The notes below the pieces were generated by a model. It saw only the letters and a program-made list of their open reading frames with translations, did no database searches and was not told the DNA's origin. Shown here in pieces: positions 11,579-25,080 of a stretch of DNA of 64,000 nucleotides (within the stretch, counting starts at the first letter, position 1; the number at the start of each line of letters is the position of its first letter). The DNA is taken from positions 5,449,501 to 5,513,500 of the forward strand of contig NC_060961.1 of assembly GCF_910589235.1 (NCBI RefSeq), read 5' to 3'. Made by a program: the position numbers and the translations under genes. This DNA comes from Vespa crabro. Taxonomy: Eukaryota > Arthropoda > Insecta > Hymenoptera > Vespidae.

Positions 11579-12940
11579 CTTGTGCTTTACGATTAAAGCG
11601 CACACCAACGAACTGCCCTCTTCTCACTACTCTCGATTACCGTCTATGGCCTGATCGTTATATCCTTCCTTAAGTTTCAGTTTTCTCTTCCTTTATATGT
11701 CTATATTTGGTTTTCGTTTTAGGGAAGACATAAAAAAAAAAAAAAAAAAAAGAAAAAAAAGAAATTCATCCGTAATATCGTCGCTGCAGAGTTACGTCGG
11801 TGTTTTTTTTTCTTTTTTTTTTTTCTTTTTTCTTTTTTTTTTCTACATGGAACATACGAAGCGATGTCTTTCAAGGATGGAAAATTATTGTTTGAACGAA
11901 GGAATATAAATATTTGTTTTAATCCTTTCTACGATGTAGAAAGAATTTAGATATAATAATAATTGTGCCGATGAAATTTTCGTTAGATTTGTATTATTTC
12001 AATTGTAATAATTGTATCATTAGATTTTGTTTGTGTTCATTGATGTTCATAGTTCTAAATTGTCGCTATATGTCATGGTTCAAATTTTCTTTTGGCTACT
12101 ATTGTGAATTATTAATTTTCTTTGAATGTAGAAAACTATTATTATATACATACATTATTTTTTAATTATTTAATTAATAAAGACTATATAACCGAGGATG
12201 ACAGATTAAGAATCAACTTCATTTCAATCTAATAAACGCGGGCAAATGGACGCCATTTTATTTCTATTTCCTCATTGTTAAAGTTTCTGCCTTTTCATTG
12301 GTTGTTTGATAGGATATATCAAATAAATATTTTTTAATATACCTGCTTTTTTTTCGATGTTGTGACAATTTTACTTTTGTCAATCGGATATCATAATTAG
12401 ACAATAGTATATTATTCATTATTTTTTATTTATTTTGCAAGTGTATGTAAGCCTTTATACGCATATCACTTATGATTGGACAGTTTAATACCAATTCTAA
12501 AATGTATCTGACCTATCAACGTGCATCGTTAATGAGATATATATCTAATTATATCATATTGTATCTATAAATGGACAACTAAGTATATATACGAATATAA
12601 ATCGTTGTTTTTTTATTGAAAAGGAATTCAATATTTTTATATGCATTTACATTTTACATATACTTGTTCAATTGAAAGGAGTATTATTTTTTTATGAAAT
12701 ATGTTCTTATGAAACGATTATAGACATTAACACTTGTTATTGATATACAATTCATATGATTTATTAAAATATATTCAAGTTATTTATATTTTTGAAATAT
12801 AATAATATTCAAATTCATAGAATGTATTATGCCAATTTCTATCGATATATTATGATTGATTAAATATAAATCATTGTTTTAATAGACGTAGAAACATATC
12901 CGTGTTAGCTTTTAATAAGTTTTATATGATATTTTTATGA
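10723..12940. other. divergent upstream region of Spred and Rprd2
   Basis: Leader and promoter region of Spred on the minus side and distal upstream of Rprd2 on the plus side. The part nearest Spred (10723-11660) is GC-richer and includes (TA)n at 11043-11100, a CCGCCACC-rich stretch near 11320-11380 and (GA)n at 11520-11577. From 11730 there are A and T runs, then plain AT-rich sequence. Transcription starts cannot be fixed by eye, and upstream non-coding exons of Spred are possible. Confidence 0.5.
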
Positions 12941-13488
12941 GTCGTGCCGGCCATTGCGCGGTCGTGTTTTGGTCCTAGAAAGATGGCTGACTCTTGTTTT
13001 CACGATTCTTCGTATAATATACGGTGGTTTGAAATACATTACGAAAGTTAACGTACTGTGCATCAAATAATTACATTTATTCAGCAATAGGATTGTGTTA
13101 TATTAACAGACTGAATTTTTTGTCCCTTATATTCTTCAGGTTTACGTCAATTGCGACGTCTTAAGCGTGTCGGTCTTGTAAGTTTTAATTTTATAGTTTG
13201 TAAATGATTTTTAATGTTTCATCGATTGTGTATATGAAGGAAAAGTGAAACTGAAGAACGTTGCCTAATTGAAAAAATGAATTGTGATTTAATAATCAAT
13301 TTTATTTTTGGTTGTATTAGCTGTTGATCTATTAGTAATAACTATTTGGTTAGGTTGGTGTGCTAGGTAAGCGACTTACTTATGATACCTGAACGTTTTA
13401 TTACGTGTTCCTTTCGGTGGTTCACGTTAAAAAATGCAGTGGAATTAAATTTTTGAACTATCAAACGAGTTGATGATTCGTCAACAAA
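12941..13488 (+). promoter_or_regulatory. Rprd2 promoter and 5' leader with a probable 38-nt non-coding exon
   Basis: A GC-richer patch (12943-13015) ends with AGAAAGATGGCTGAC, like a YY1-type AAGATGGC promoter element. At 13140-13177 a 38-nt segment is bounded by TTCTTCAG and GTAAGT, an ideal acceptor and donor, so it looks like a small 5' UTR exon. Another acceptor (TTGTATTAG) ends at 13320. The leader is therefore likely spliced before the start at 13489. No transcript evidence is available here. Confidence 0.4.
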
Positions 13489-16400
13489 ATGGCAACAAGT
13501 GATTTTGATGTGGAGCTCTTTGAGCGAAGACTTCATACATTAAAGGATTCACAAGAATCTATACAAGGTCTTTCAGCATGGTGTCTTGAAAGACGACAAC
13601 ATCATAAGAAGATTGTTGCTACTTGGTTACAAGTTTTAAAGAAGGGTAAGTTATATGTTACATTGAAAATTTACAATCAGAGATTTAATATAGATATTAA
13701 ATTTTAAATTATATTACAAGCATTTGTGTATTTGTTATATTAAGATATATACGTTTCTTTATATTATGATCTATTACAAAAGATTGATATTTATATAAAT
13801 ATTGACATTAAGTAATTAATAACGTGGTTTTTATGTGATAGTAAAAGTGGAACATCGTCTTACGCTCTTTTACTTGGCTAATGATGTTATTCAATACTCC
13901 AAGAGAAAAAATTTTGAATTTGTGGAATCTTGGGGTACTACATTACAACGTGCTACCACAATGGTCAGGGATGAAAAAGTCAAACATCGTATATTGCGAA
14001 TATTTAAGATCTGGGATCAGAGACAAGTATACGATGAGGAGTTTCTTGCTGATTTATCTGGTTTAATATCAGCTGCTCCAAAAAAAAAAGTAGAACCACA
14101 ACCTGCTGCAGCACCAGAAGAATTTCAAGCCGCATTATTGATTTCTACTATGAGATCATGTGCAACTCTAGAACAAGCAACAGATGCCAGGTTACGTGAC
14201 TTAAGAGATAGTAATATAGATATAGAAAATGCAGAAGAGCTTTGTGCATCCTTAAAAGATCGAAGACGTGTTGAAGATGCTGAAAAAGAAGTTGATTTGG
14301 CAGTAAGAAATGTTGAAAATTATGTACGTGCATTAGAAGCTGAAATTAGAGAAAGAACTCAAGTTCTTGAATTACTTGAACAAGCGGATCAGTTTTATGA
14401 GACTCAACGTGGTGAAGTTAAAATAGTAACAAATGCAAGTACATTTTATCAATAGATAAACGTTCTGTTTAGTATATAAAATAGAAAAACAATTTAAAAT
14501 GTTTTTTTTTTAGTCATTAATCAATATATATTTACACATAGGCATATCGCAACTTTGGGAGTCGGGTGAAAAACTTGAAAAAGAAATTGGATGAATTATT
14601 ACCAACATTGGTCTCTCCTATTCCATCACCTGATGTGAATGCTCCATCTCCAAGTCCTGATAGCGATATAGAGCTACCAGGGGATGAAAATCAAGCTACA
14701 AATCAGTCTGCAATTATAGAAGTAGCACCTCCATCTATTTATGGTTCATACACTCATGATTATGACCCTGTCCCTGTTCCTGCTCCGGAGTTAACACAGG
14801 GACATGAATCTGGAGACTTTACTAATAATTTTTCATCGTTTATGGGAGGGAATGTAGATTTTGGTAATATGGTGAGATATAGTTTTCTCATATGATTATG
14901 CTGTTATGTATGTACAAATGATTATATATTATATGTTTTCATAGAGAAATTTGTTTAATGAAAGATCTACAACACCTACTATGATGACACAACAGTATAA
15001 TGATTCATTAGAGGTAAGTTGTAATGTATTGATACATGGAATATCTATCAGTATTTAAATTTATTTAATTCTGTTAGCCAAAGCCAATAGAAGTGATCAA
15101 TATGAGGCCCTCCAAAAGTGAAAACAATGAAGATTTCAATATATCTAGTTTTTTGAAAACTGTCCTTCCTTCATCAGAGGGGACACAAGATCCTGGTGGT
15201 ATACCAGGGCTAGGTTTAGATATTTCTGATCCTCAAGTGGGATCTCCCCAGCGTCCTAATTATAGACATTCACCTGCATTAGGGCAGCTTCCTGTGACTC
15301 CTACGCTCTCACGAATGATGAGTGCTCAGGGTTCATCTCTCGGCACTTTAAATAATTGTCCAATGAACCACAGCACTCCTATTTCCGTTCGTAACTTACC
15401 TACCGAATCACACACTCCTTCTCCATATTCCAGTCAAAATAGTCAAAGTAATATCACTGTGCCGTTTGATGGTTCTACTAATGCGAATGTAGTAAATCCT
15501 TTACCTCCTCCACCTCTCCCACCACCTATTTTTCTCGACGACGAAAACTGCTACAATAAGCTGCCACCTAAATTTCCTACATGGACTTCTTCAACTGAAA
15601 TCAAAGAACCAGCAAAATGGGAAGAAAAGGGTATGGATAATATAAAAAATAAATAAAATCCATTTTCTGTTGTAATTGGAATTACTATAAAGAATACAGT
15701 ATAGTGTATTATGTATCTTTAGGTAAAAATAGTATGAATCCATCTTGGCCTGGTGAAAATGACGAAAAAAATAAGACTTCATGGATAGATGGTGCTAGTG
15801 ACAGATGGGAGTCCAGTAACGACTCTGTTTGGCCTAATAATATAAGAGGGAAAAGTGAAATTCTTTCTGAGACTCCAGAATCACCACCAATGTATGAAAA
15901 AACTGGTTTTGCCGATCCTGTTGAGTACAATGATTCACAACCTCAAGAACCTCTTCTTAGTAGTGCTGGAGATGTAGATCATAGGTAGTGTATTAACGAT
16001 TTTTATTCTCTCATGAAATCATGGATATATCTTTTATTACTATATATATATAGGGTGATACCAATACCATTAACATCCGAGAATCAATTACCATACAGTC
16101 TAATAAAGGCAGCAGATGTTGATCATCGCAATTTGATAAGTCTCACAGGAAGTCCTGCAAATCATAATACCATTAATGATACCACCTTGAATGTATTACC
16201 AAATAATAATACCTTATGGTCCACAAGTGACCAGGATTATCGGTGAGGATTTGTTATGTAATTATTACATTTATTTTATACAAATTCTTACGCGTGTACA
16301 CATAATATACTTTATATCTTGTCGTAATTTAGACAACACATGCAGCCTGGCGATATTGTGGAGAGCGTTGATATGGAAATGTCGGACGACGAAGCGGATA

Positions 16401-17203
16401 ATAAACCGAAAGGAAGAATATTAGTTGATGTTCGATCTCAAGATCGTGATATGAGAGCAATGAATCCAGCGCAATCTGGGCAGACTCAACATTTAGATAT
16501 GGACATGCGTATGATACCACTACCTTCTTCTCAAATGTCAGTACCTCGAGGTCAAATGCTGCAAGACGTTCATGTTATTCACCCTGGGCCGCCTCCACCA
16601 CCGCCACCACCGCAGTTTCATCAACCTCAAAACAACTTTCATCAAACTCAAGGAGAATTTCATCATAATGCGCCAGTGGATTTTCATCCGAATCAAGCGA
16701 ATTTCCATCAAAATCGACCACCTCCAAATTTTCTTCAGAATCAGCAAGAATTTCTTCCAGGGCAGCAAGGTTTTCACGAGGTTCATCAACAGGCTCAGCA
16801 AGAATTTGAATATCATGACAATCAACATAACATTAGATCGAATCAAGATTTCCACGGAGAATCACAATTGCGCAACAGGTATCAACCAACGGACCATCAA
16901 CATCGCGATGCTCCAAATTTTCATAGAAATGAAAGGAGTGGCCGCGGTGGTCGAGGGTTTCCAAGGAATCGACGAGAAAGATATTCCGATGATCATAATC
17001 ATAAGCAGCGTACTCCCACAGGTATCCGAAAATCGAGGTCACAGGAACAACAGCAGCAACAGCAACAACCGCAACAACCGCAACAACCGCAACAACTACA
17101 ACAACTACAACAACCACAACAACCGCAACAACCACAGCAACCGCAACAATCGCAACAACCACAGCAACCGCAACAACAACAGCAGCAGCAGCAGCAACAA
17201 CAA

Positions 17204-17248
<45 letters not shown>

Positions 17249-18277
17249 CAACAACAGCAACAACAACAACAACAGCAACAACAACAACAACAACAACAAC
17301 AACGCTCGTCGCCAGAAATTCTTCCAAATAGTCGTCCTTTGTTATTACAACCACCTGAAACGGTCGTTATTCTTGATGACGAAGGCATGCCCATAGCTAT
17401 GCCTGATTTTGAGCAAGGTGAGGCACCAGCAGGTATGCAAGTTCTTCAAAATTCATCGCAAGAGAAAATCTGTTCGTTATCAATCGAAGATCACAGAACG
17501 CAGCAGGACCTATCGAGTTCACGTAACTCCGAACATAGTTCTTCCAGTTATCCTGCTGGATTAGATCACGCATTGACGAACGAGGAGTTGATCAAAGGTG
17601 ACTCCGATAATAATCAGGAACAATCACCTCAAGAATCTGCAATCTCGTCGGAAGAAACAAAGAATCCTCGCGATGATCAGTACACCTCCGTGTCGGAATA
17701 TACGGAACACGTAAATTCAGAATCTAGTCTGACGGAGAAAAGAATCGGCGATAATAATTCTTCATTGGAAAATCAAGCTCAAGAAGATTTTACGGACGCG
17801 CCTCAGCTGTCAGAACAGTTAGAGGTTTTGATTGGATCTAATGCAACATCCTCGAATGATCTGAAGAGACCGTCGACGAATGGTGATTTTGATGAGCAAC
17901 AGGACGATGTGATTTGCAGCAAAAGAGTCATTTTATCGAACGGTCCGCAACAAACGGTTGCTACAGATGCCGGTTCGAATGATCCCGGATCGTGCGGTAC
18001 ATCGACAGACGTTCATCCTGCTACAGGATACGAGTACGATGTGCACAGTAACAGTCCAAACTTTCGACCTCGAGTTGGAGGACCGGCAATCTTCTCACCT
18101 TGGAGAAACGGTCCTCCTCGCGGTAGGAGTGGTTTTCGGGGTGGCCCTAGAGCTCCCTGGATGGATAGAGGTCCACGTGGACCGTCTTCCGGGAATTTTG
18201 TTCCGAGGGGACCAAAACGGGGTGGACAATTTCGGGGAGGTGGTTTTCGTGGTAGAGGGAGAAGTGGTAATTGGTAA
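13489..18277 (+). CDS. Rprd2: Rprd2-like CID-domain protein, RNA polymerase II CTD-associated
   Basis: Nuclear protein. CID domains bind the phosphorylated C-terminal repeats of RNA polymerase II, and RPRD proteins are CTD scaffolds for phosphatases. Exons are 13489-13645, 13842-14434, 14542-14871, 14945-15013, 15078-15630, 15723-15984, 16054-16242 and 16333-18277, with phases in agreement, giving 1365 aa. Residues about 5-130 are the CID (FERRLHTLKDSQESIQGLSAW, LTLFYLANDVIQYSKRK, KVKHRILRIFKIWDQRQVYD). Residues about 150-275 form the RPRD coiled-coil, ending AYRNFGSRVKNLKKKLDELL. The rest is low-complexity: Pro/Ser-rich, a stretch with repeated FHQ/FHP, polyglutamine at about 956-1041, and an Arg/Gly-rich tail (about 1295-1365). 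Length is near that of vertebrate RPRD2 and well above RPRD1. Intron 2 uses a GC donor. The ATG lies in AAAATGGC. Confidence 0.93.
14435..14541 (+). other. GC-AG intron of Rprd2
   Basis: The only donor that keeps the conserved VTN-AYRNFGSRVKNL junction is AAT|GCAAGT, with acceptor CACATAG at 14541. GCAAGT is the standard consensus of the rare GC-AG introns. Using the nearby GTACAT instead would shift the frame and give a stop within the next exon. Confidence 0.8.
17047..17303 (+). repeat. CAA/CAG polyglutamine tract in Rprd2
   Basis: About 85 codons, first as QQP/QQL units and then nearly pure glutamine, encoded by a mixture of CAA and CAG with CCG/CCA (Pro), CTA (Leu) and TCG (Ser) interruptions in the first half. 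Long frames in the other phases (poly-Asn/Ser, and poly-Leu, poly-Cys or poly-Val/Ala on the minus strand) are shadows of this tract. Confidence 0.97.
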
Positions 18278-19355
18278 ATAGAAACAGAGGAAGATCTTAT
18301 TGTCGAGAGCATTAGAATTTAATCAGCGAGATCAATCAGCATCATAACATCAGCACTTTAATGATATTCTGTATATATATATATATGTGTATACACATAT
18401 ATATATACATATATACATATATATATGTGTATACACATATATATACATATATACATATATATGTGTATATATATATACGTGTATATATATATATATATTA
18501 TAATATGTATTATCAATAATCACGTTGGAATACATTCATTATTGCAAATTGAGGCAACAAAAGTGATACGTACGATGATACAGATATCTTTTCTGAGGAA
18601 GTTTCAGGGGGATTGTACGTGTGATTAATTCACTTATAAATACATATATATATATATATACACAACATATATATATACACACATATATATAAACAAGAAT
18701 AACGTATATACATATATACATGTGTGTGCGTGAGTGCGTGCGTGCGTGTGTCTGTTTGTATGTAGATACATATTATATATATTATAAATACACATTATAT
18801 ATCTACATACACGCGAACATACATTTTGTTAATAGCGACATCATTGCAGGCGGCTCTTGTATAATTTTACAGGTAGCGATTGAAAGGCAAAAAAAGGCAG
18901 GTACGAATCTTTCTTCGATTGCCGTACTTTGTTGATGATTGACGTACCTCTATGATGATGAGCGTGTATCATTATACAAATATTATACTATAAGGAAGAC
19001 TTGTGTTTATGTTTAAAATTCTTGCAACTAAAAGATACCATTCACGTTGACTCGTATAAGCCGTACAATTTAAAGATAAATTCTTCCCATGTTTTACCAT
19101 TCTTCTCTCCAATCTCTCTTCTTTATCGGGATAAGTTTCTATATAAAGTGTGGAACATTAAAAAATATATGGTGCAATGCGTTACACTTTTGTCCTATCA
19201 TCAAAATGCGCTCCATTGAGTCATCGTGATTTCATAATGTCAACGTCTATATCGTGAAACGATTGCCTGATTCTTCTCCTTTTTTTCTTGCCTGTTCACT
19301 TTTCCTGCAGCTTCATCGAGATCTTATTATAAAAACAGGCGTGTCAAGGAAACCT

Positions 19356-19356
<1 letters not shown>

Positions 19357-19443
<87 letters not shown>
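19357..19443. repeat. uninterrupted run of 87 A
   Basis: A homopolymer of 87 A residues followed by CAAAAAAG. There is no AATAAA in the 30 nt before it, and nothing upstream looks like a retrocopied gene. It may be a slippage-prone microsatellite, and its length in an assembly is unreliable. Confidence 0.9.
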
Positions 19444-19444
<1 letters not shown>

Positions 19445-19762
19445 AAAAAAGAATGTATTAATAAAATCCAGTGTTTATGTTGTGGTTCACTTGGTACATT
19501 TTCCCTATTTTTTCCAAGTTGTGTCGAATAGATAAATGTTGTCGATAAATCGATTGTACGCGACGATTAACGTTGATGAAATAATAATCACAAAGCATGT
19601 AGAGAGAAGCGTTTTTGCTCGGTGATCGATCGATGACCACAACAGTGATAGAAACAGCGAACTTCTTATCGATTCAAAAAGAAAGAAAGAAAAAGAAAAA
19701 AAAGAAAATTAATTTTCTCTTAATAATTATTCTAACTTGTTGCTCGCTTTTGTTCTTTTCTG

Positions 19763-19819
<57 letters not shown>

Positions 19820-20252
19820 GTGCGTATGCAATACACACGTATACGAATTTTATTTATCATAAAGAAAAGAAAAAAGAAAAGAAATTAAAGAAGCAAATTC
19901 GCTTGTTTGATTTGCCGAACTCTCCGATAAAAGATTTTTTTAAGCACCTTCATTTTTTATTAATATAATAAACATACATAAGAACGTTCGACACTTTATT
20001 TCCGTATTATGATGTACAGAAGATGAACAAGAAAAAACAACAAAAGAAAAAAAAGAATACAATGCGTTTTTATCGCATCATATAAAACTATATGCCACGA
20101 AGTGTTTGTGCCTAAGGTTCACTTATATTTTTTAAGTTGTTGCTCCGTTGATACACGGAAGAAAAAAAAGAAAAATGTATTATTGAAAGGGAGGAAAAAA
20201 AAAGAAAATACAAAAGAAATAAGTAAATATAATGATGATATGTCGACGAATT

Positions 20253-20255
20253 ATA

Positions 20256-20334
<79 letters not shown>

Positions 20335-20343
20335 TTAATAATA
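20253..20343. repeat. (AAT)n microsatellite
   Basis: About 27 AAT units with few interruptions. Poly-Asn and poly-Ile frames over it are artefacts. Confidence 0.95.
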
Positions 20344-21302
20344 TTCGACGTCCGTCCCACGAGGAGAAATCTTTTTATTACTTTTATGATAATCCTAGCT
20401 CGGTTTTTCGTAACGAACACGAGCGAGTATTCGGTGAGAATCGATTGGTTGAAATAAAACTCCCGCCATCATTCTCGACGCGATGTTTATTTATCGTTGA
20501 ATATCATTTTTTATTTAACAAAAAAGAATCTTTGCGATTGTATTGATAAAATATCATTTCGAAAAGTTTTTGCTCTTAAAAAAAAAAAAAAGAAAAAAAA
20601 AGAAGAAGAAGAAACTATTTTTCCTATCGATTAAAAAATAGATTGTAAATTCCTTCGAGTTATATAGTTTTATTATTTACTTTTTTTCTCTCGTTTAATA
20701 TCGTGTAAAATAAATGAGGAGACGTTCGGTATTGGAGTAATCTGTGATATACGTCTTAACGAGTAATATTAACGAAAAAGAAAAAAAAAAGAAGGGAGAG
20801 AGAAAGAGAAAAAGAGAGCATAGTCGACCGTGTCTCTTTCCTTTATCTTTTTCCTGTCTTCTCTCTTTCTCTCTCTTTCTCTTTATCTCTCTCTTTCCCC
20901 TTCTTTTTCTTTTTCTTTATCGCTTCGTCTCTCTTTCTCTATCCCCACCGAAAGAAGTTTTTTCGAGCGAAGTTAAAAAAAGAAAAGGAATAATTTCGAA
21001 TTTTACACACGTGGAAGTATGCGGCGACAGGATTGACCGTAAAAAATTTCGAAAGCACGTTCACACACGAATATGCACACGTGTATATATGTGTATATAT
21101 GTATACGTACAAATATATAAATATATGTATCGTTATTATGTATGAGCGGTTGGTTATATCATGTAACATGAAGGATCCTGCGTTTCGCGAACGAATACAT
21201 TTGTTTCGTGTTCAACAAATTGTAAATTATAAAAATAATAATATGAAAAGTGCATATGCATATATTTCTACGTATAGAATAATATATATATATATATGTA
21301 TG

Positions 21303-21333
<31 letters not shown>

Positions 21334-23261
21334 AATATATATATTATATATTATATAATTATTATATATATATATTATAAATAATGATAACATATTATGT
21401 AGAAATGCGTACAAACGTACATATATAATTATATTCAAAGCACACACATGTATATGTGCGCGCGTGCGCGTTAAAAGAAAACTTAGTGCGGATTATATAC
21501 GTACACACATACAAAACACATACTCGTAGAAAGAGAAACATATATATGCTCACGTATATAAGAGAAACGTGTAAAGTTTAGTTTTAGGTATATTATGCAG
21601 AAGCATACTATATATGCGTATCAGAAGTTCTTTTATCATGCGCTATCTAAGTGCGATAATACGAAGCAGCTTCTCGCTTGTTAATGCAAATCGATATTTT
21701 CTCTCTCCTTGTATATATATATATATACAAAAGTCATTTTTCCCCTATTCTCGTCCTTCTTCTATTTCTTCTTTCTCCTTCTCTATCATTCGCGTTAACA
21801 GGTTGCTCGATTTCGTTGTGTTGTTATTGTTGTCGTTGTTTTTGTAAAAGTAATAGTACGTACGAGCGTAAGGAAAGAAAAAATTCCAAGAAATGAAATT
21901 GAAAGTGACTTTGAATCGTTGCGAAAACATGCGCGTCACAAGAGAACGTGATGGGTGTATGCCATCGTCATTCCGTAAATTGCTCGTAAAAGTGGGCAAA
22001 GAAAGAATGAATAAATGAATATATAATAATGAAAAAACACGAGAGATCAACGCAAACGAATCGTGCAATTTTTGTTTTCGTTAGGTTTCTTTTTAAAGAA
22101 TCTCAAGATTGTTGACATTTTTTAATTATATAGGATGAACGATAGAGTTATTGGCAATTTTTGTATAATAAAAGGTATACGTAGCTTTATTCAAAACTAA
22201 AAAAAGAAAAAGAAAAAAGAAGAAAAGAGAAGAAAAAAACAAAGAAATAAACATTTTTTTTATTTTTAACAATTGTTCTTACATTAGTCAGATATAGTTA
22301 ATATTAGATCTTCAGCTCAGATTTACCATTTTATCTTATATAAAAAATCTTATAATTATTAAATTAAATAAATTCCGTAGAAACGTTGGCATAAAACAAA
22401 ATATGCGCTGAAAAGTCTACATCTTTGTTATAAATGAAAAATATTGATGTCCGATTGTTGTACTCTGGATATAATAACTCTACTGTTTACTTTAGTAAGA
22501 AGAAAAAGAAAGAAAAAGAAGTAGGTAAAACCGGGAAACTTTAGTTAGAATATTTACGTATAAAGGAAGAAGCGAGAATGATCGAGTATGATAATAAAAT
22601 AAAATGATATGCTCCATATTAACGAGGTCGTTGTTTCTTCCGTAATAATTCCGTGATCCGATAATTATAATTATTATTATCATTATTATTATTGTTAATC
22701 GTATAAGATTCAACGATGATTTTACTCGTGCTTTCTCAGGCACGGTAAAACGTTCTCGCGATATTTTATGCGAAGTAACACGCTCCATTAATTACTTAAT
22801 CGCGAAAGCGGCAACGTCGTTTTAATAATAAGAAAGCGAGTGATCTCTTCTTAAAGAGAGCCTCTCAAAGAGAAAATTTCTCTCAAAGAAAATCAAATTG
22901 TATCCTTTGTAGTAACCGACCATTCGTATAGATAGACTCAGAAGCTTTTTTTCTCTCTCTTTTTTTTTTTTATACACTTCTCATTTTTACGAGCATTTTA
23001 CAACATTCTCGACGCAATTTAATTCGTAAATTTCGACTTAATCCTCTCGTTGTAATAAAGAATTTTCTCTTTTTTTCTATTTTTTTTTTCTATTTTTTTT
23101 TCTATTTTTCTTTTTTTTTTTTTTATTCATCGATAAGAAAAAGTTTCCGAGGCTATTCTTATTTTTTCACAACCCCTTTGATCGATGGAATTAAAGGAAA
23201 TTGAAGGTGAGATAGAGAGTATCGAATTAGGGGAATAAATGAACAGTAATGACAGAAAAAG

Positions 23262-23266
23262 AGAGG

Positions 23267-23348
<82 letters not shown>

Positions 23349-23353
23349 GTGAG
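23262..23353. repeat. (GA)n microsatellite
   Basis: About 90 nt of GA with a few GG interruptions, ending in GAGTGAGTGAGT. Confidence 0.95.
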
Positions 23354-23600
23354 TAGGATTGAATGAAATGGGAAGATATCTTTTCGATCTTAGCAATGAT
23401 GTCACTAAGTGATCGATTTAATGAGATCTCGAGATTAGAATAGATTCAATTATTTAGCGAGAAAAAGCTCTATAACACGTTAGGCGAGAGTGTATTTGTA
23501 ATAAGATCATTTTATTGTGATTTAACGTTATAAAGTTTTATACGAGATCGTATAGAACGATCGTGCATACCGTGTATGCTGAACATTTTGTACATTGCCT

Positions 23601-23606
23601 AATAAA
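23601..23606 (+). terminator. possible distal poly(A) signal
   Basis: AATAAA in the context TTGTACATTGCCTAATAAA, followed by an AT-rich downstream region. TGTACAT resembles a Pumilio-type element. If used by Rprd2 the 3' UTR would be 5.3 kb; this is a guess from context only. Confidence 0.25.
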
Positions 23607-25027
23607 AAGGATATATCATCTTTTATATTATAATTGTTTCTTCTTATTTATTTATATCCTAAAATGAATTGAAAAAAAAAGAAACAAAGAAATCGTTTCA
23701 TTATACGTTTATAATGTTATTAATTGTAATTTTATATATTAATAATTAATATGTTCGAAGTAATACATTTTTTTCTTGTATGTGATAGGTAATCTCTATT
23801 TCAGGGTTATAGTAGACACGTAAAATATATGAAATAACTCGCACGTGTATGTGGTCCAGCTTAAAAGGGTTGCCGGCGTCTCGTTGGCGGCACGCAAACT
23901 CCCATATGCATATTATATATATGTATATATGTATGTAAATTTATATACACACATAAAACCAAGGTAAAAACATATGCTACATATATTATATATTACAACT
24001 AGTCGATATATTTACTTTTACTCGATTAACATGAGTTCAATGAATACTTAAGCGTCTTTGACTAAACTACGTGGCCTAGTTCTTGGCTTGAGATGAATGG
24101 CCGACATGAGTTTTCAATTTTTCTTAACAATATAGTCGATAGTTATATGAAATATAAAATATAAAATATTTTAGACACTCGGTAGATGTCCTTAGATAGA
24201 TGACACATATATATATGTGTGTACAAATCTGGTGCGATATTTAATACATAATACAATTGTGTTTATAATTTATATATCTAATTTATTTCCATACAAATTT
24301 CCATAACGATAAGAAGCATTTTTAATGTTGCAAAATATCTCTAAAAATAAATTTTTCTATAATGAAAAAGTTTACTTTCAGATGATTATCATAGTAATGT
24401 AAAATTTATTAAGAACATGAAATTATATGACAAATTGATCACGATTGATTTTATTTTTTATTATATTGTTAAAATAAAAAAATCACAGGCATATACGCAG
24501 TATTTATTAAGTATTATTATTGTTTTTGTAATAATTATTTTCCCTAGATTATTGATGTAGTACGATGAAAAATTATGTTTAATTCTTTAAAAAAATCAAT
24601 ATGATTGTTTTATCGCAGATGGCAGCACATATTACTAACAATTACTCATCCATCCCTAATTTTCACCCTAAGCTCTTGTCAGATAGTTTCGAAATATGAT
24701 TCTTGATAATTAAAAATGGATTTCACAGATAACGTGGGTGTCCTGTCGTAAAGAACAAAGTTTTGCCGATGATACGTGGGCAAAGGTCATCGAGTAACTT
24801 TTTCAAATAAATTCTCTTTTTTTTTATCTTTCGGTCTGATCAAGCGGTCAATCCAAGCATATGATCGAAACGACGTAGAAATTCTATTGTAAGAAGAATG
24901 ACATAATATCATAAACGTCTTTTATAGGCATCTTCTACGGTTAACATTCACGCATGTTAACGTGCGTACCCATTAACTTGCCAATAGGGCGTTACGATAA
25001 TAGCCAGCCATTAATGTATATTTACAC

Positions 25028-25080
<53 letters not shown>

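Noticed and set aside
16538..16855. 105-codon minus-strand frame opposite Rprd2
   Set aside because: Antisense shadow of the large last exon; hydrophobic-basic composition with no domain.
16999..17396. Long frames of poly-Cys, poly-Leu, poly-Val/Ala and poly-Asn/Ser
   Set aside because: They are other-phase readings of the Rprd2 glutamine tract; the CAA/CAG repeat has no stops in most frames.
18275..18322. Readthrough after the Rprd2 stop
   Set aside because: Only 14 codons before the next stop and no adjacent stem-loop.
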